Below, in pieces: positions 45,557-57,196 of a stretch of 64,000 nt of DNA. The notes below the pieces were generated by a model. That model ran no database searches. It was not told the DNA's origin and saw only the letters and a list, made by a program, of their open reading frames with translations. Position numbers and translations under genes: made by a program. This stretch comes from Diphasiastrum complanatum (Eukaryota; Streptophyta; Lycopodiopsida; Lycopodiales; Lycopodiaceae): NCBI GenBank assembly GCA_029204225.1, contig CM055114.1, forward strand, positions 13,388,144 to 13,452,143. Direction: 5' to 3'. Each line of letters begins with the position of its first letter. The first letter of the stretch is position 1.

Positions 45557-46098
45557 GCGATGGCAGCTCTGTCTCCAGCGATGGCTGCCTTGTCCTAGAC
45601 CCTGCCCTGGTCCGCCCTCCACCATGGCCCCTCCTCCTCCTCGCGCCCCTTCTCGTAGATCAACACGATCCCCAGCCACCTCCTCACTCACCTCCCTCGC
45701 TCACCACTAACCTCCCCTCGCTGCCCCTTCCCCTAACCCCCTTGCTGCTCCTTCTCCTTCCCCCCTCGCTGCCCCTTCCCTCGCTGCTCCTTCTTCCCCT
45801 AACCCCCTTGTTGTTCCTTCCCCTTCCCCCCTTGCTGCTGCTCCTCCTTCGCCTGCCCCCCTCATGCTCCACCCCCCCCCCCTCGCTGACCTCCCTGATC
45901 TCCTAGCTGCATCCCCCTCACCCATCCTTCTCGTTGACCCCTCCTTGTCACTTATTGAATGCTTCACAGTTGACATACTCCTCGCTGACCCCAACCCCCC
46001 CCTCTCGCTGCCCCCTCACCTCACCCCCTCACTGATCCCTCACCTCACCCCCTCGCTGATCTCTCACCTCACCTCATTGTCATTCCAGCCCCCCCCCC

Positions 46099-46990
46099 TT
46101 GCTGCCACTTCACCTCACCCCCTTGATGACCCATCTCCCTCTCCTGCTACAATTCCCACCCCCCTGCTGCTCCCCTGATTCGGCTCCTCTTCTGTCTTCT
46201 GACCCTATTCTTCCCACACCGATCATTGCTCACTCTTCCTCCTTCACGGCACCACAGTCTACAGCCAATATTCCGTATACGCCTTCTAAATCAATTGAAC
46301 TTTTTTCATCTTGGCAGATTGATCAATTCAAGGCAGATTTCCAGTTTTTGCGGTATGAAATTTCACAGCTGAAAGGAACGGTTACTTCTTTGATCAACGA
46401 GAAGAAGCTATTGCAGTCCAAGGTTGCCTCACTCGAACAATCCATCGGAATCAAACAGGCCGCAGCTTCGGAATCCACCACCAACATGCTACGGGAGCTA
46501 GAAACCAAGATTGAGAAGCAACACGAAGAGGCCCTTTCCTGGGCATCAGTTTTGAAAAATGGCACCAAACCCAACGCTCCCATCTCCTCAGTTATCTCAG
46601 CCACCATCTCGGAAGAGAAATCTCGAGACCAAAAAGCCCACAATATCAGAGTTCGTGGAGTTCTAGATACACAGGATGCATTGGCTGAAGCTAAATGTTT
46701 TTTCGACATCACTCTCGGGCACAGGACAGAGGGGTTAGACACCGCATGGAGGACCACTAGAGATGCAGCCACACTCATTATTCGTTTCACCTCCCTCGAG
46801 AGCCGCCGAGATGCTTTGCGGTGCAGAGCTAAGCTACGTGGTACCACTATCTATATGGATGACGACCTCACATATATCTAGGTAGAGGAGAGGCGTAAGG
46901 CCTTTTAGGCAGCCCGTGAGTCTGGCAGACGAGTCATTTACCGAGATGGACGAGTGCGTTTTCTTGACAGTGGACCTAGAGGCTCCCAGT
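46099..46990 (+). pseudogene. LINE-2 ORF1 (RNA-binding protein) remnant
   Basis: After a Pro-rich start it has a coiled coil (FLRYEISQLKGTVTSLINEK and on to SLEQSIG), then HNIRVRGVLDTQDALAEAKC and a DAATLIIRFTSLESRRDALR segment, matching the RRM-like and C-terminal domains of plant L1 ORF1. Stops at 46879-46881 and 46906-46908 interrupt VEERRKAF.AARESGRRV. ORF1 proteins coat LINE RNA. Confidence 0.75.
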
Positions 46991-47103
46991 GCTAGGGATT
47001 TGGGGTCCCCGGGCTCGGGAGTGCCCCGAGGCCCCATCCACACCATCTTTGGATTGGAGTATGGAACTGTGATGGTTTACACTCATCTTCCATTGCTGGC
47101 GAC

Positions 47104-47860
47104 TTGATCGATTTCTTCACTGACAGGGATTTACTGCTCTTTATGGAGACTCATGAGAGTCAGGAGAGAGGATTACCTATTTTTCCAGGATACAGATGGG
47201 ATTCCGTGTACAGACTTGAGACTAGATCAGCTAGCAGTCATGGATCCGGAGGTGTTGCATGTTTATACATAGAGTCTCTTCATCCGAGCATTGAGTTCAT
47301 CAGACACGACGAGCATGCACGGTATATATGGATTCATATTGCTAAGCATGATATTGGTTTGGAAAGGGACCTCTTTGTGGCGGCCTGTTATTTTCCTCCA
47401 GAGTCTTCATCCTTTGCTGAGGGCACAGGTTCACCCTACCTTGATTTATCGCCTGATATTATCAGATTCGTAGAGCGGGGGCATATTCTCCTCACTGGAG
47501 ATTTTAATGCCCGAACCTCTTCACGACAGTCAGAGTTTTATGACATCACCGACCAGCTCCGCGTTCATGCCCTTGACAGCGATGATATGGGAGTTACTAG
47601 GATTTCAGAGGACAGCTTGGGACCTACTACCCCTTACGGTGAGCATTTATTGCAGTTTGGAGAGGCCCATGAGTTAGCCATTTACAATGGCCTAACTTGT
47701 TGGCCAAATCTGGCAGTTATACTTGTCACCCTCACAGTGGTGGACATAGTGTTGTGGATTATCTCATGGGATCACCATCTTCCATACCTCTCATCTCTGA
47801 TTTTCATGTATCTCCCACCACTCTCTTTGATCATTCCTTTCTCTCCTTCAATATCGGCCG
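47104..47860 (+). pseudogene. LINE-2 ORF2 endonuclease domain
   Basis: AP-endonuclease-like motifs in order: LLLFMETHES (Glu), GSGGVACLY, LLTGDFNAR (Asp and Asn), then after a frameshift near 47697 HSVVDYLMGSP (Asp) and TTLFDHSFLSFNI (Asp-His). All catalytic positions are recognisable. In LINEs it nicks target DNA to prime reverse transcription. Confidence 0.85.
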
Positions 47861-48045
47861 CCTTCCACCTCCCCAGCCATCCTCACACCCCCTGCTTACA
47901 CGGGCACCCAAGTATACATTCAGTTCTCTCTATACACCACTCTACCAGGAGTTCCTAACCTCCTTGCTCCATTCCTTCCCTCGCGATAGTACAGTCGAGA
48001 CTCAAGCTACCTTTCTTAGCACTTCTCTTCATACCGCTGCTTCCC

Positions 48046-48909
48046 TTGCTTTTCCATCTAAACCCCATAAAAGCAGAGGCACCCGCTCCTCATCGATACG
48101 ACCCCCACACCCCCTGTGGTATGATGCTGAATGTCGCTCTCTTCATCAGCTTGTCACCCATGCCCGCACTCACGATCCTCATCTCCTCCACTCTGCCAGG
48201 TGCTCTTACCGTCGCACACTCCGCTGAAAAAAGCGTATCTATGATGACTCCGAAGGAACGCGTCTTGTTGATCTTCTCTTCAGTTCCTCTTCAGGTGCCT
48301 TTTGGCATGAGTTTATCCCTCGTGCTCCACCACCCGTCCTGGATGACCTTCGCATATGGACCGAATACGCTACCAAACTATATACCATACCCACTGACGC
48401 ACCCATCTCTCTTCCCACGCCCCTCTGAGTTCACCTTCTTCACATCTGACATGGTACTTACGGCCATCAAGAGAATGAAGTCCCATAAAGCAAGAGATAT
48501 CGAAGACCCTGAATCTGAACTCCTAACCCATTATTCCGACCTCCTTGCTCCCACACTAGCCACTCTCCTCAATTCCGCCGTTGTCTCTGGTTTCCCCTCA
48601 TCTTGGTGCACCAACATCATCCACCCTATTCATAAAAATGGTGATCCCATGATTCCTGGTAATTACCGCACCATCATGATCGCTTATGAGGATTCCCGAT
48701 GCGCAGCACTCATGATACGAGAGATGTTTATACTACGACAGGATTTGTATCAGACAACCCAGCCGAGTCAGGTTTCTCAGCCTCAGATCACTTCTTTCTT
48801 CTCCAAGAGGAGAGGACGTTTTGATGACGGTGACGATGATGATGATGATGACCTACTTGCCCACAGAGACCAGAGACAGCGTCCCACACATACCCATGTT
48901 GCAGCATGA
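48046..48909 (+). pseudogene. LINE-2 ORF2 RT start fused to C-terminal tail
   Basis: FTSDMVLTAIKRMKSHKARD, then LLNSAVVSGFPSSWCTNIIH and PGNYRTIMI are the first RT blocks (LKKGKA.G.D.., W....V.PI.K.G...NYR). The frame then passes directly to a charged tail with QPQITSFFSKRRGR and an Asp run (D7). The rest of RT is missing. The tail's QPQITSFF (48778-48801) has the spacing of a PCNA-interaction box. Confidence 0.75.
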
Positions 48910-49269
48910 GCTACTCGACCTATCACGAGGAGACGTCTTCATCCTCTCAGACGACGTCAGATACCACCAATGGCCCTTCATGCCGCAGGCCGTATTACAT
49001 CCTTCTATAGCATTAGCACCAGCAGGACAGGACTAGATGATAGCGTCGTACCTCACTCATGACTGTTAGCAGTATACATGCTCCCACATGTTTCTTATAG
49101 CATCACATCTATTTCAGTGTATAGCTTTAGCTCTAGATTGCAACTTTTGTTACTGTTTTGGAGACGTTTCATACGCTCCTATGGTTACCACACACTTGAC
49201 ATGTACATTTACTAGTCTTATATGCCTTTTGGCATGGAAAAGACATTAATAAAGCTTTCTTTTTTCCTC

Positions 49270-50277
49270 CTTTCTCTCATGGGCTTGATACCAAACATTA
49301 CAAGCCTTTCAAAGAAACTTATCTCACCAAGGCTAGTCAATGATTAGAGTGAAGCTCCTCCTAATCTTAGACCGATGTGCTCTATCTTCCACTTCATTAG
49401 TCAATGGGTCGATTGGGCTCCTTCCTTGACTCTTTGTGTTTTTGATCCAACTGAACTAGTGTAACAACTAACAATGGCCATCCATGTGATCATGCATGAC
49501 ACTTTGGTTTGTTTGACCACCAAACAGCTTATCAAGTAGCTTCCTGTCATGCTCTAACAAATTCTGGGACTAACCACTCTGTCTATGGCACTCATCCTCT
49601 AGCTATGTCTCTGGAAACTCACCAAACTGGCTTGTGGGGGTTGCAACTTCCAACAAATTTTACGAAGCTTGTGAAAATGCCTGTCTTGGCTACCAAACAT
49701 CATCATTGGTTATAGTTTACGGGCCCTTAGGTAATTGATCTATCCCGCCTGACTAACCCTTAGCAGGGGTGTTCAAAGAGTTAATCATACTATTATAGGT
49801 TATTCTCAAGTAAAAGAGTTCTCTATCATTCCTTCATGAATGTTACTTCCTAGAATTTTTCCACTTTTTGGAAACTTGTGTTACTCTGTACAGTTACATG
49901 TTGTAAGTATGGTAGTGGTCATTCAAAAACATGGGGGTACAATTTTCCAGGGTTTTTGTGCATGATTCATGCTATTATTGTTTTCACAATTGAATATGAT
50001 AATTTTGATTATGCAAGAAAGGTCTTTTGGTATACATGAAAATATTTTGAGCTGTTCAAAGAAGAGTGCTTGATGCTACTCTTGCTCTTACCAGTTCTTC
50101 TTGGTGAAATCTGTTGTCTAACATTTGTTCCAGCATATCAAATTCATTAGTGTATTACTCAAGCATTATTCAAAACAGCGATGAACTACAAAGTTTAGAG
50201 CTTGTTTTGTACTATGATATTTCTATGCAACTTACATCGATCCAGTGTGTGCTTTGAAGTTGAAGTAAATTTTGCAG
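49270..50277. other. TASP1: Unassigned end of intron 4
   Basis: A 68-codon frame at 49509-49715 vaguely recalls a retroelement integrase but cannot be confirmed. No other feature before the exon 5 acceptor. Confidence 0.5.
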
Positions 50278-50359
50278 AATGTTAGCAGGTGATGGGGTAC
50301 GCAAATGGGCTGAAAAGCGAGGTATCACTGCTGCTGGATCTGCGTCAGAAGCTGAAACT
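50278..50359 (+). CDS. TASP1: Taspase exon 5
   Basis: Follows tttgcag; joined to exon 4 it reads PIMLAGDGVRKWAEKRGI, aligning without gaps to the PMFLVGEGARRWA-type segment of plant relatives. The usual Met after PP is Ile here. It ends SEAET in phase 0 with donor gtatgg. Confidence 0.9.
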
Positions 50360-50943
50360 GTATGGTTCATGTGTTCTTTGTTTTCCCTTTCATGAAAGTA
50401 AAAGAGCTTAATTTTGATATGATTGCCACATAATAACAGATAAATGTTGAGAAGCTGTGTGCCCAATGCCTGCAGCTTATACATTACTTAGAGTGCTAGT
50501 GCTTTGAAAATATGACTGTAGCTCTTTATTTGTGGGAAGAGTTGTCACTAAACTATGGGCCATTTTTTGTTAAAATTCCTATGCACAGAATTTTTTTGGC
50601 ATGACACCAGTGATTTGGACTTAGTGCTCTTGTGAGGTTGTGTATGATTCTGCATTCCTGAGTATGATCATTCCTTTTGTTACGGTATTACGTTGGATGG
50701 ATAACAGAATGGAAGTTGATCATAATCCTATCTGTAGCCTCTGTATCACTCCCTTGTCGGTGTCTTTGAACAAATGATACTACCATCAGAATTAGCAACA
50801 TTTATCAAGTAAGAACGACAGCAATATGTTGGTGAATGTTATGTGAGATTGTTGATCTTTCTAGTTGAATGTTAAGAAATTTCATTGCTGTGTTACCAGC
50901 TGCATGCCACGCAGTAGTGATCCATGAGCCTTTGGTTTTGCAG

Positions 50944-51081
50944 TGGCTTATTACAAAGCTAGCTTATGAACGTTGGAAAAGGTACAAGAATATGCTGCTA
51001 AAAGACAATGGTGATGTGGGACCTTCAACCCAAATGTCATTGTCTGATGCAGATACCCAACCAATGAAGCTTCTTGCAAAT
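50944..51081 (+). CDS. TASP1: Taspase exon 6
   Basis: Follows ggttttgcag and encodes WLITKLAYERWKRYKNML, then a polar, Asp/Ser-rich stretch ending MKLLAN, with donor gtaaga. This matches the start of the long, poorly conserved loop that is cleaved during maturation. Phase 0 at both ends; 46 codons. Confidence 0.88.
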
Positions 51082-52195
51082 GTAAGAAGTATCTTCAATC
51101 TATCTCAGCAGTTCACTTCATTAGTGCAGCTATTTGTTTACTTGGTCTTTCTCTTGAACTAACTTTGTAGACTACTCCAGGCTTTTGGCTGTCTCTGTGG
51201 GGTTTCATAAAGTCAAATTTACTTGTCAAATTAAACTTTTTGGTAGTGAGATCAGAGTGTTTTTTTATTTCAAGAACCTCAAACCATTAGCTATCAAGAG
51301 TGATTGTTACAAGGAGTGATGAATCAGGAACATGGACAAGTGGTTGTTCAGAAGATCCAAATTTGAACTCTTGATATACCTATTACCTGCTGAATCTGCA
51401 AACCACAGGCTTCAAAGTTTTAGGCTATGTTTAATATCCAAACATTCATGATCAAAATTTTCTAGCCCTAATACTACGCCAGAAGTCTATCTAATCATTT
51501 TTAAAAGCTAAAAAACAAAAGGAAAAATCTCAGAAAGTTTTATGAGTATTAAATATTGCATCAAATCTATGCTTCAAATTGATCATTTATAATAAAACTG
51601 CTTCTTCTTCTTCTTTGTTTTGGAAGTATATGTGAAAGATGGGCTGTCAAGGGCCCTACTCCTTAGAGAAACATTAATGCTTTGTCTTCTGTGTTTTATC
51701 GTTTGATATTATTGCATACTCTTGTCACGATTTTGTGGTGAATGGTTTATTATGTTTTTTATTTCACCCTGATTGCTTTTGTCATCATAAGCACGTTTTC
51801 AATCTTTTCTCATTAATCATTCTTTGGACTGGATGTAGCCCTTCTCTTTAATGTTGTTGTACACACAATTCAGAACAATAGATTACAAGTGATAGACTTA
51901 ACTTGGAGCGAAAAAAGCTTTCGCATCTCTTCAGCTCCAAAAGCATTAGGTTAACTTCTATTATGTGTTAGAGTAAGAAGAAGCAGGAAGCTAGGGATGA
52001 AAAGGCATAATTTAGGAGAAATGATAAAAATTGAGAGTATGTAAAGAGGAGCAAAAGCAATATGGAGTAGGATTAGAAGAGTACAACAAGAAGCACTAGT
52101 TTGGTTTGCCTCATTCTTTGGAATGTAGTTTCATGCATTAAGCTTTCATATTACTTCTTCTATTCAATGAAAGCTCTTTATCAAGATTGGTGCAG
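51082..52195. other. TASP1: Unassigned start of intron 6
   Basis: AT-rich, no coding frame over 60 codons that resembles a family, no inverted ends seen. Confidence 0.55.
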
Positions 52196-52201
52196 TTTGT
52201 G

Positions 52202-52797
52202 TGTTAGAAACTAATCAGCCCAAAACTTATTGTAATCAAAACTCTTAAACTTGATCTTTAGATCCCTTCGTCTCTCTCATTCTATCTATACATTAATGTG
52301 GCATGAGTCCCAAGAGGCTTTGGGCTACACCACTTGGTCCCTAGTCCAATTAGCCTAATCTTATACATTAGTCAAATAAAAATAGGGACCATGGGTCCAA
52401 CTCAATAGATGACTATTTGAATAATATTGTTTTATGGAGTCGAATGAACAAAAGTCCATAATAAGGCCTATAATAGTCCTATTCATATGTCCATAGCTCT
52501 ACCCTATCAAAGAAACATTGCCCATAAGTTAGAATTAAAGTAGAATCACTGTGTTACTGTATAGTGGGCCCTATCAGTCAATAGGATCAGTTGGCCTCGC
52601 CACGAGGCGAGTCGACGGGACATGCGTCCCGTCAACGGCAACCTGGGTCATGCATGGGTTGCCTGAGTGAAGAACTATATGTACAATGTAATTTCATTTT
52701 GAGAAATACAGTTGCTATGCGAGCTTGGTGTGGAGAGTGTTTTATGTCTGTGTTACTGTGTAGCATGATCCGTGTTCCTGTTTGAAGCAAATTCTAA
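52202..52797 (+). repeat. Copia-5 5' LTR (edges approximate)
   Basis: Begins tgttagaaactaatc and ends just before the primer-binding site. Near its 3' end three hairpins follow each other: 52596-52611 (6-bp arms), 52614-52633 (8-bp arms GACGGGAC/GTCCCGTC) and 52637-52663 (7-bp arms GGCAACC/GGTTGCC). The outer edge rests only on a consensus-like start. Confidence 0.65.
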
Positions 52798-52812
52798 GTT
52801 GGTATCAGAGCC

Positions 52813-54110
52813 GTACAGGGAGTGTACACAGTACAGTGTCGCTGTTGAAGAGAGCTTCGGGAGAAGAGTCTTCTGAGAGTTCGGGGTTTACGGCGAGTTG
52901 TAGACGGAAAGTGAAGCACTGGTGCACAAATTCTAGCACACAGAAGCTTGTTTAGCTTGAGACTGTGTGAGGATTCGGAGACAAGAGTTGTCGGCTGAAT
53001 CAGAACCTTAGCCAAACGGAATTTTGAAATTCCGAAGGGAGGCTACTTGGCGTTTGCAGTCGGTGTGCATTCAAACGGACACCGTTTTGAGAACAGTTTG
53101 AAGCATCAGACTCCTAGCAGTAGGGTGACCTCAGAGGAAGAGGATTGGCCGGTCAGAGAGCTGTAAATAGTCAACCAAGTTCAGTATTTCCAAGGAAAAC
53201 CCTGGCCTAGGGTTTGGAAGCTCAAAATTGTTGATTTCTCTTCATTTTGGACAGATTTCAATGCTGTAAATTGACAACTGTGGGCACCCTGCTGAGGACA
53301 GAAGGCTGGCAGCTGGCCGTGGACAGCCATCAAGCAAAGAGAGCGCTGGAACGATCCAAAGGGGCGGTCATAATCATTAAAGCTGCCATAGCTCGTGAAG
53401 GAGGAGCAGACCCGCGAGGAGGGTCGCGCGCGCCCAGTTCGGCCATCAACTTGGTGTAAAATGGTGTCTCGCGGCTAGAGGGAAGCGTTTCAGCGCGCCA
53501 GATCCTGGACAACCGTCAGATCTAACTCGCATAGAACTGTTGTGGGTAAAGATCGAGTCTCCAAGAACTGTTGTGGGCCATTGGATTAAGGATATCCATT
53601 AGATGAACTTTGAAGGGGGCCTTGAAGAAAGCTAAATGGAGTTGAAGGGTAAACTAGCCTTCAACTTCATTAAAAACTTTCACTCTGAAGTTGGAGTTGG
53701 GTCCCTTCACTAGTGAAGTTTGAAGTTTCTTCACTCTGAAGAAATAGTTCAAAAATTTAAAAAGCCCTTAATTTTTCCTCCTTTATCCGTTTGACCCAAA
53801 TGAAGGGCTATGGACTCCAAACGAAGGGCACCCGGACTGTACCTGCAAGTACGACACCGCAAAACAGAGTGATTGCAGCGGAGAAAGTGTTCGGAGTGCG
53901 CCACAAGTGATTTCACCATTCCATTGGGCACGTAGTTGGGAGTTGACGACAGAGTGCAAGGCGACGCCGATTTGGCTTTCAATTTGGCGGAAAAGCGGCG
54001 GGTGGCCTGGTAAGGGAAAAAGTGCAGGTCATTATTTTCGACTTCTGACATCACAATTGGCCTCGGCATACTGCTTTTAGCCTACGGTAGAAGTTTCAAG
54101 CAATTTTGCG
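52813..54110 (+). other. Copia-5 untranslated leader
   Basis: About 1.3 kb between primer-binding site and gag ATG, without a convincing frame; includes a tandem gaagttgaagg/cttcactctgaag-rich patch at 53580-53760. Confidence 0.6.
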
Positions 54111-54988
54111 ATGACAAACATGGGAGAGCTCATTTTGAGGGAAAGTAGCAAATTGGACGGGATTTCTAACTATGCAGTGTGGAAATTCAAAATGAAAAAC
54201 ATACTGATGGAAAAGGACGTGTGGGATGTCGTCACAGGTGATGAGAGAAGACCGCCAAATGAGGCGGACATCAAAGTGTTCGACAAGAAGGTGAGGAAAG
54301 CTTTGATCTTCATTAACTTGTCAGTGAAGGATCACATCATTACCCACATTTGTGATGCTGTTACACCCAGACAGGCATGGGATGTGCTAAAGGAGCAGTT
54401 CGAGACGTCAAATCCGTCAAGACAACGAAGGATGAACTGCACTCTATTGGTGAGCGCATACGTGATGTGGAGCTGGTGCACAATGCATTGTGTGGCATTG
54501 CAGAACCCTATCAAATGTTTGTGAGCGGAATAGCATCAAAAGAAAGATTGCCAACATTTGACGAGCTCATAGGAATCTTGATGCAAGAAGAGCAACGACG
54601 AGAAATGGTGAAAGCTAGACGTCAAAATACTGACGATCAGGCACTTGCGACACGCCAAAAACAAGGCAAGGGCAAGGGCAAGAAGAAGTCCAAACAACAA
54701 TTTGCCAAGACTCAAGAGGACGAGGGATCTTCCAGCAAGACCAAGAAGAAAGGCAAGTGCTTCCATTGCGGTAAAAAGGGTCATTGGAAGAGTGAATGTC
54801 AGAAATTCCTGGCGGAATCAGGCAAGGAGAAACCAAAGCAAGCAGGTAACCTTGTCGATGAGGGTGAGATTGAAGACTCTAGCATCTTCATATCAGCATT
54901 GTCATCTAATCAAGATGATCAAGCGTGGTATATTGACTCGGGAGCCACAAGACACATGACAAGTAACAAGGATTGGTTCAGTAGCTAG
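54111..54988 (+). pseudogene. Copia-5 gag and protease start
   Basis: ATG 54111: MTNMGELILRESSKLDG, YAVWKFKMKNILMEK, then LSVKDHIITHICDA. A deletion with frameshift near 54415 removes part of the capsid region; the frame resumes with LHSIGERIRDVELVHNALCG and continues to a CCHC knuckle (CFHCGKKGHWKSEC) and the protease site WYIDSGATRHMT. A TAG stop follows at 54986-54988. Confidence 0.88.
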
Positions 54989-55612
54989 AAAGTATTGGAT
55001 AATGGAACGTCCGTTTCACAAGCTAATGGTGATGTGTGCAAGATCAAGGGGATAGGCCCCGTTTCAATCCAACTACCTGATGGCAAAAGCAGGATGATCA
55101 GGGAGGTATTTTACGTACCAAGTTTGAAGAAAAATCTGCTTTCTGGTGGAGTCATTACTGATCAAAAGTTGAAAGTAGAATTTGCCCATGATTGTTGCTT
55201 TGTGAAGGATGTGAACCAAAAGTTCAAAGTTATTGCGGATGGTATAAGGGAGCGCAACACTAAATTGTACAGGTTGAATGCTACAATCAAGGGGCAACAT
55301 GGACTTGTCTCGTCCATTCCATCACAAACTGAACTATGGCATAAGAGGCTTGGTCACTTGAACTTAGGAAGCCTCAGTTTGATGAGGAAATTGGAAATGG
55401 TGAGAGGATTGCCTACGATAGAAGACCACTTGAAATCGATGTGCGAATCATGTGTGTATGGGAAGCAGCATCGAGAGAAGTTCAATAAAGGTGGTGTTGC
55501 AAGGGCACAGAACATCCTGGATTTGATCCACACAGATTTATGCGGGCCTATGAGGACTATGTCCTTAGATAAAGCCTTCTATTGCATCTTATACCATATG
55601 AGATGTTTTTAG
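54989..55612 (+). pseudogene. Copia-5 protease end, pre-integrase and integrase start
   Basis: After the stop the same frame reads FYVPSLKKNLLSGGVITDQK, LWHKRLGHLNLGSL, CESCVYGKQHREKF and LIHTDLCGPMRT, reaching the first integrase Asp, then is lost at about 55585, where minus-strand Copia-6 sequence starts. Confidence 0.88.
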
Positions 55613-55955
55613 GATAGAATTAGCATACTTCTCTTGACAAATGAAAGTAGATTGAGAAGATCTAATCACTTCTATTTCTAAAATTTAACGCAAATTCCCA
55701 AGATCATGCACCTCAAATTCCCTCTTAGAGTAATCTTGATCTCATCAACATTTTGATTGCTTCCACCACTCAAGATGATATCATCCACATAGATTAGCAA
55801 GATGGTAACATCATTTCCAGCAAACCTATAATAAAGTGAATGATCATACTCACTCATAACAAACCTTTGAGAGAGAAAAAATGTGTTAAGCTTAGCATAC
55901 CAACTCCTTGGTGCTTGCTTAAGGCCATACAAACTCTTTTGTAGAAGACACACAT
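55586..55955 (-). pseudogene. Copia-6: reverse transcriptase fragment
   Basis: The minus-strand frame holds LLQKSLYGLKQAPRSWYAKL, YDHSLYYRF and the catalytic LLIYVDDIILSGG, then the start of the connection domain. It is a short, inverted piece of another Copia lineage between Copia-5 and Gypsy-3. Confidence 0.88.
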
Positions 55956-56040
55956 GATTTGGCTTTGTAGATCAAATGTAGCTCTCGGGGCAGCGGTGAC
56001 GATCAACTAAGGTCTGATAACGCTGCTGAACATGCTGTAA

Positions 56041-56790
56041 ATGAGTGAACTGATACGCATGAGGGGAAAACTGGAAGGTCATGATGTGCTCGTCTTGTTT
56101 GACACCGGTTCCTCGCATAATATCATCAATTCTCGTGTGAGGAAATTTCACTTGGCTAATGTTCCATCTGATTATCGGTATACTGTTGAGATGCCAGATG
56201 GTAAGGGAACAGAGGTTTGGGATGAAAGAATCTCTCGGGCATCTTTGTCTATTCAGACATATATTGAGATGTTAGATTTTGAAATTACTAAACTAGCTAA
56301 GTTTGATATTGTACTTGGTAAGCGGTGGCATGCAAGTAAGCAACCCGCTATAGATTTCAAGTCACATGTGTATAAGTTCGGGCATGAGGGTATGTCTCAT
56401 GTCTTTAAGCGGGAGAGACCATCTGTTGAGGGTTCTCTTGTTACCTATATGCAAATAAAGAGAATGGAGATTCAGTATTTGTGGTTGTGTTATGTGAATG
56501 TTGATTCCAGTTTTGATTCTTATGTTGGTAATAATCAGATAAGCACACTCACTAATAAACCACAAGAAGCTTCATTTACTTTTGCATCCCCTAGTGCACA
56601 TGTATTTGCATTACAGTCTAGATGTGACCCAGCAAGTGAGTTGGAGAAGTCCATCCGCACGCAGTTCAAACACGTGCTAATTAGTAATATGCCAGCGGGA
56701 TTGCCGCCTAGTCGGAACGTTGATCATCGTATTGAGCTCGTTCCAGGGGGAAGTCCGGTATGTAGGCCTCGGTTATGCCATTTGGGTTAA
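56041..56790 (+). pseudogene. Gypsy-3 aspartic protease and linker
   Basis: LVLFDTGSSHNIINSRV is an intact retropepsin active site; later FDIVLGKRWHASKQPAIDF is the conserved end of the domain. The linker NMPAGLPPSRNVDHRIELV leads toward RT, but the fingers are deleted: GGSPVCRPRL jumps into the palm at 56775. Confidence 0.85.
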
Positions 56791-57196
56791 GCAATGCCCC
56801 AGCCACGTTCATGATGCCCATGAACGATGTCTTGCGAGACTATATGGGCAAGTTTGTCATCGATTTTATTGACGATATATTGGTTTTTAGTAAAGCGGTT
56901 GAGGAGCATGAAATTCATCTCAAGACCGTTTTGGGCAAGTTACAAGCTTCTGTCTTGTATGCCAATGCTCAAAAGACAGAGTTGTGTAAGACTCATGTCG
57001 AGTATTTGGGTCACGTAGTGCCAGTTGAGGGTATTTCGGTTGACCCAACCTGGCTGTGGTTAAGAAGTGGCCGAGGCCTGCCGATATACGCCAATTACAG
57101 TCTTTCTTAGGCTTTTGTAAGTTCTACCGGCGGTTTGTTAGGAATTATTCCTAGATAGCTGCTCCTTTAACGGACCAGTTAAGGAAAAACAACACT
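56775..57196 (+). pseudogene. Gypsy-3 reverse transcriptase part
   Basis: MPFGLSNAPATFMMPMNDVL and VIDFIDDILVFSKAV carry the palm; the catalytic Asp pair sits in FIDD rather than the usual [20 protein letters not shown] follows, then frame breaks before [12 protein letters not shown]-like sequence at 57105-57140. Confidence 0.85.

Larger units (their letters stand above)
45556..49265 (+). mobile_element. LINE-2: L1-like LINE with deleted reverse transcriptase core
   Basis: Plus-strand order: Pro/Leu-rich C-rich 5' part, ORF1 with coiled coil, endonuclease, start of RT, then a short C-terminal tail and a 3' UTR ending ttaataaagctttctt. RT motifs from the palm onward, including the FADD site, are absent, so there is an internal deletion at about 48670. 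Frameshifts near 47700 and stops in ORF1 show decay. It lies in taspase intron 4, same strand as the gene. Confidence 0.85.
52202..55585 (+). mobile_element. Copia-5: 5' half of a Ty1/Copia element
   Basis: Putative LTR (52202 to about 52797), primer-binding site at 52799-52812 (TTGGTATCAGAGCC), leader, gag, protease and the start of integrase, cut off at about 55585. Gag resembles that of Copia-2 (SKLDG..NY.VWKFK), so the two belong to related lineages. No 3' LTR. Confidence 0.85.

Noticed and set aside
45370-46178. Pro/Leu-rich protein-coding genes in the C-rich LINE 5' part
   Set aside because: Open frames occur on both strands because of low-complexity C-rich sequence; they have no conserved motif and overlap the CT microsatellite.
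49509-49715. Integrase fragment
   Set aside because: The resemblance is weak and lacks any catalytic residue, so it is left unassigned.
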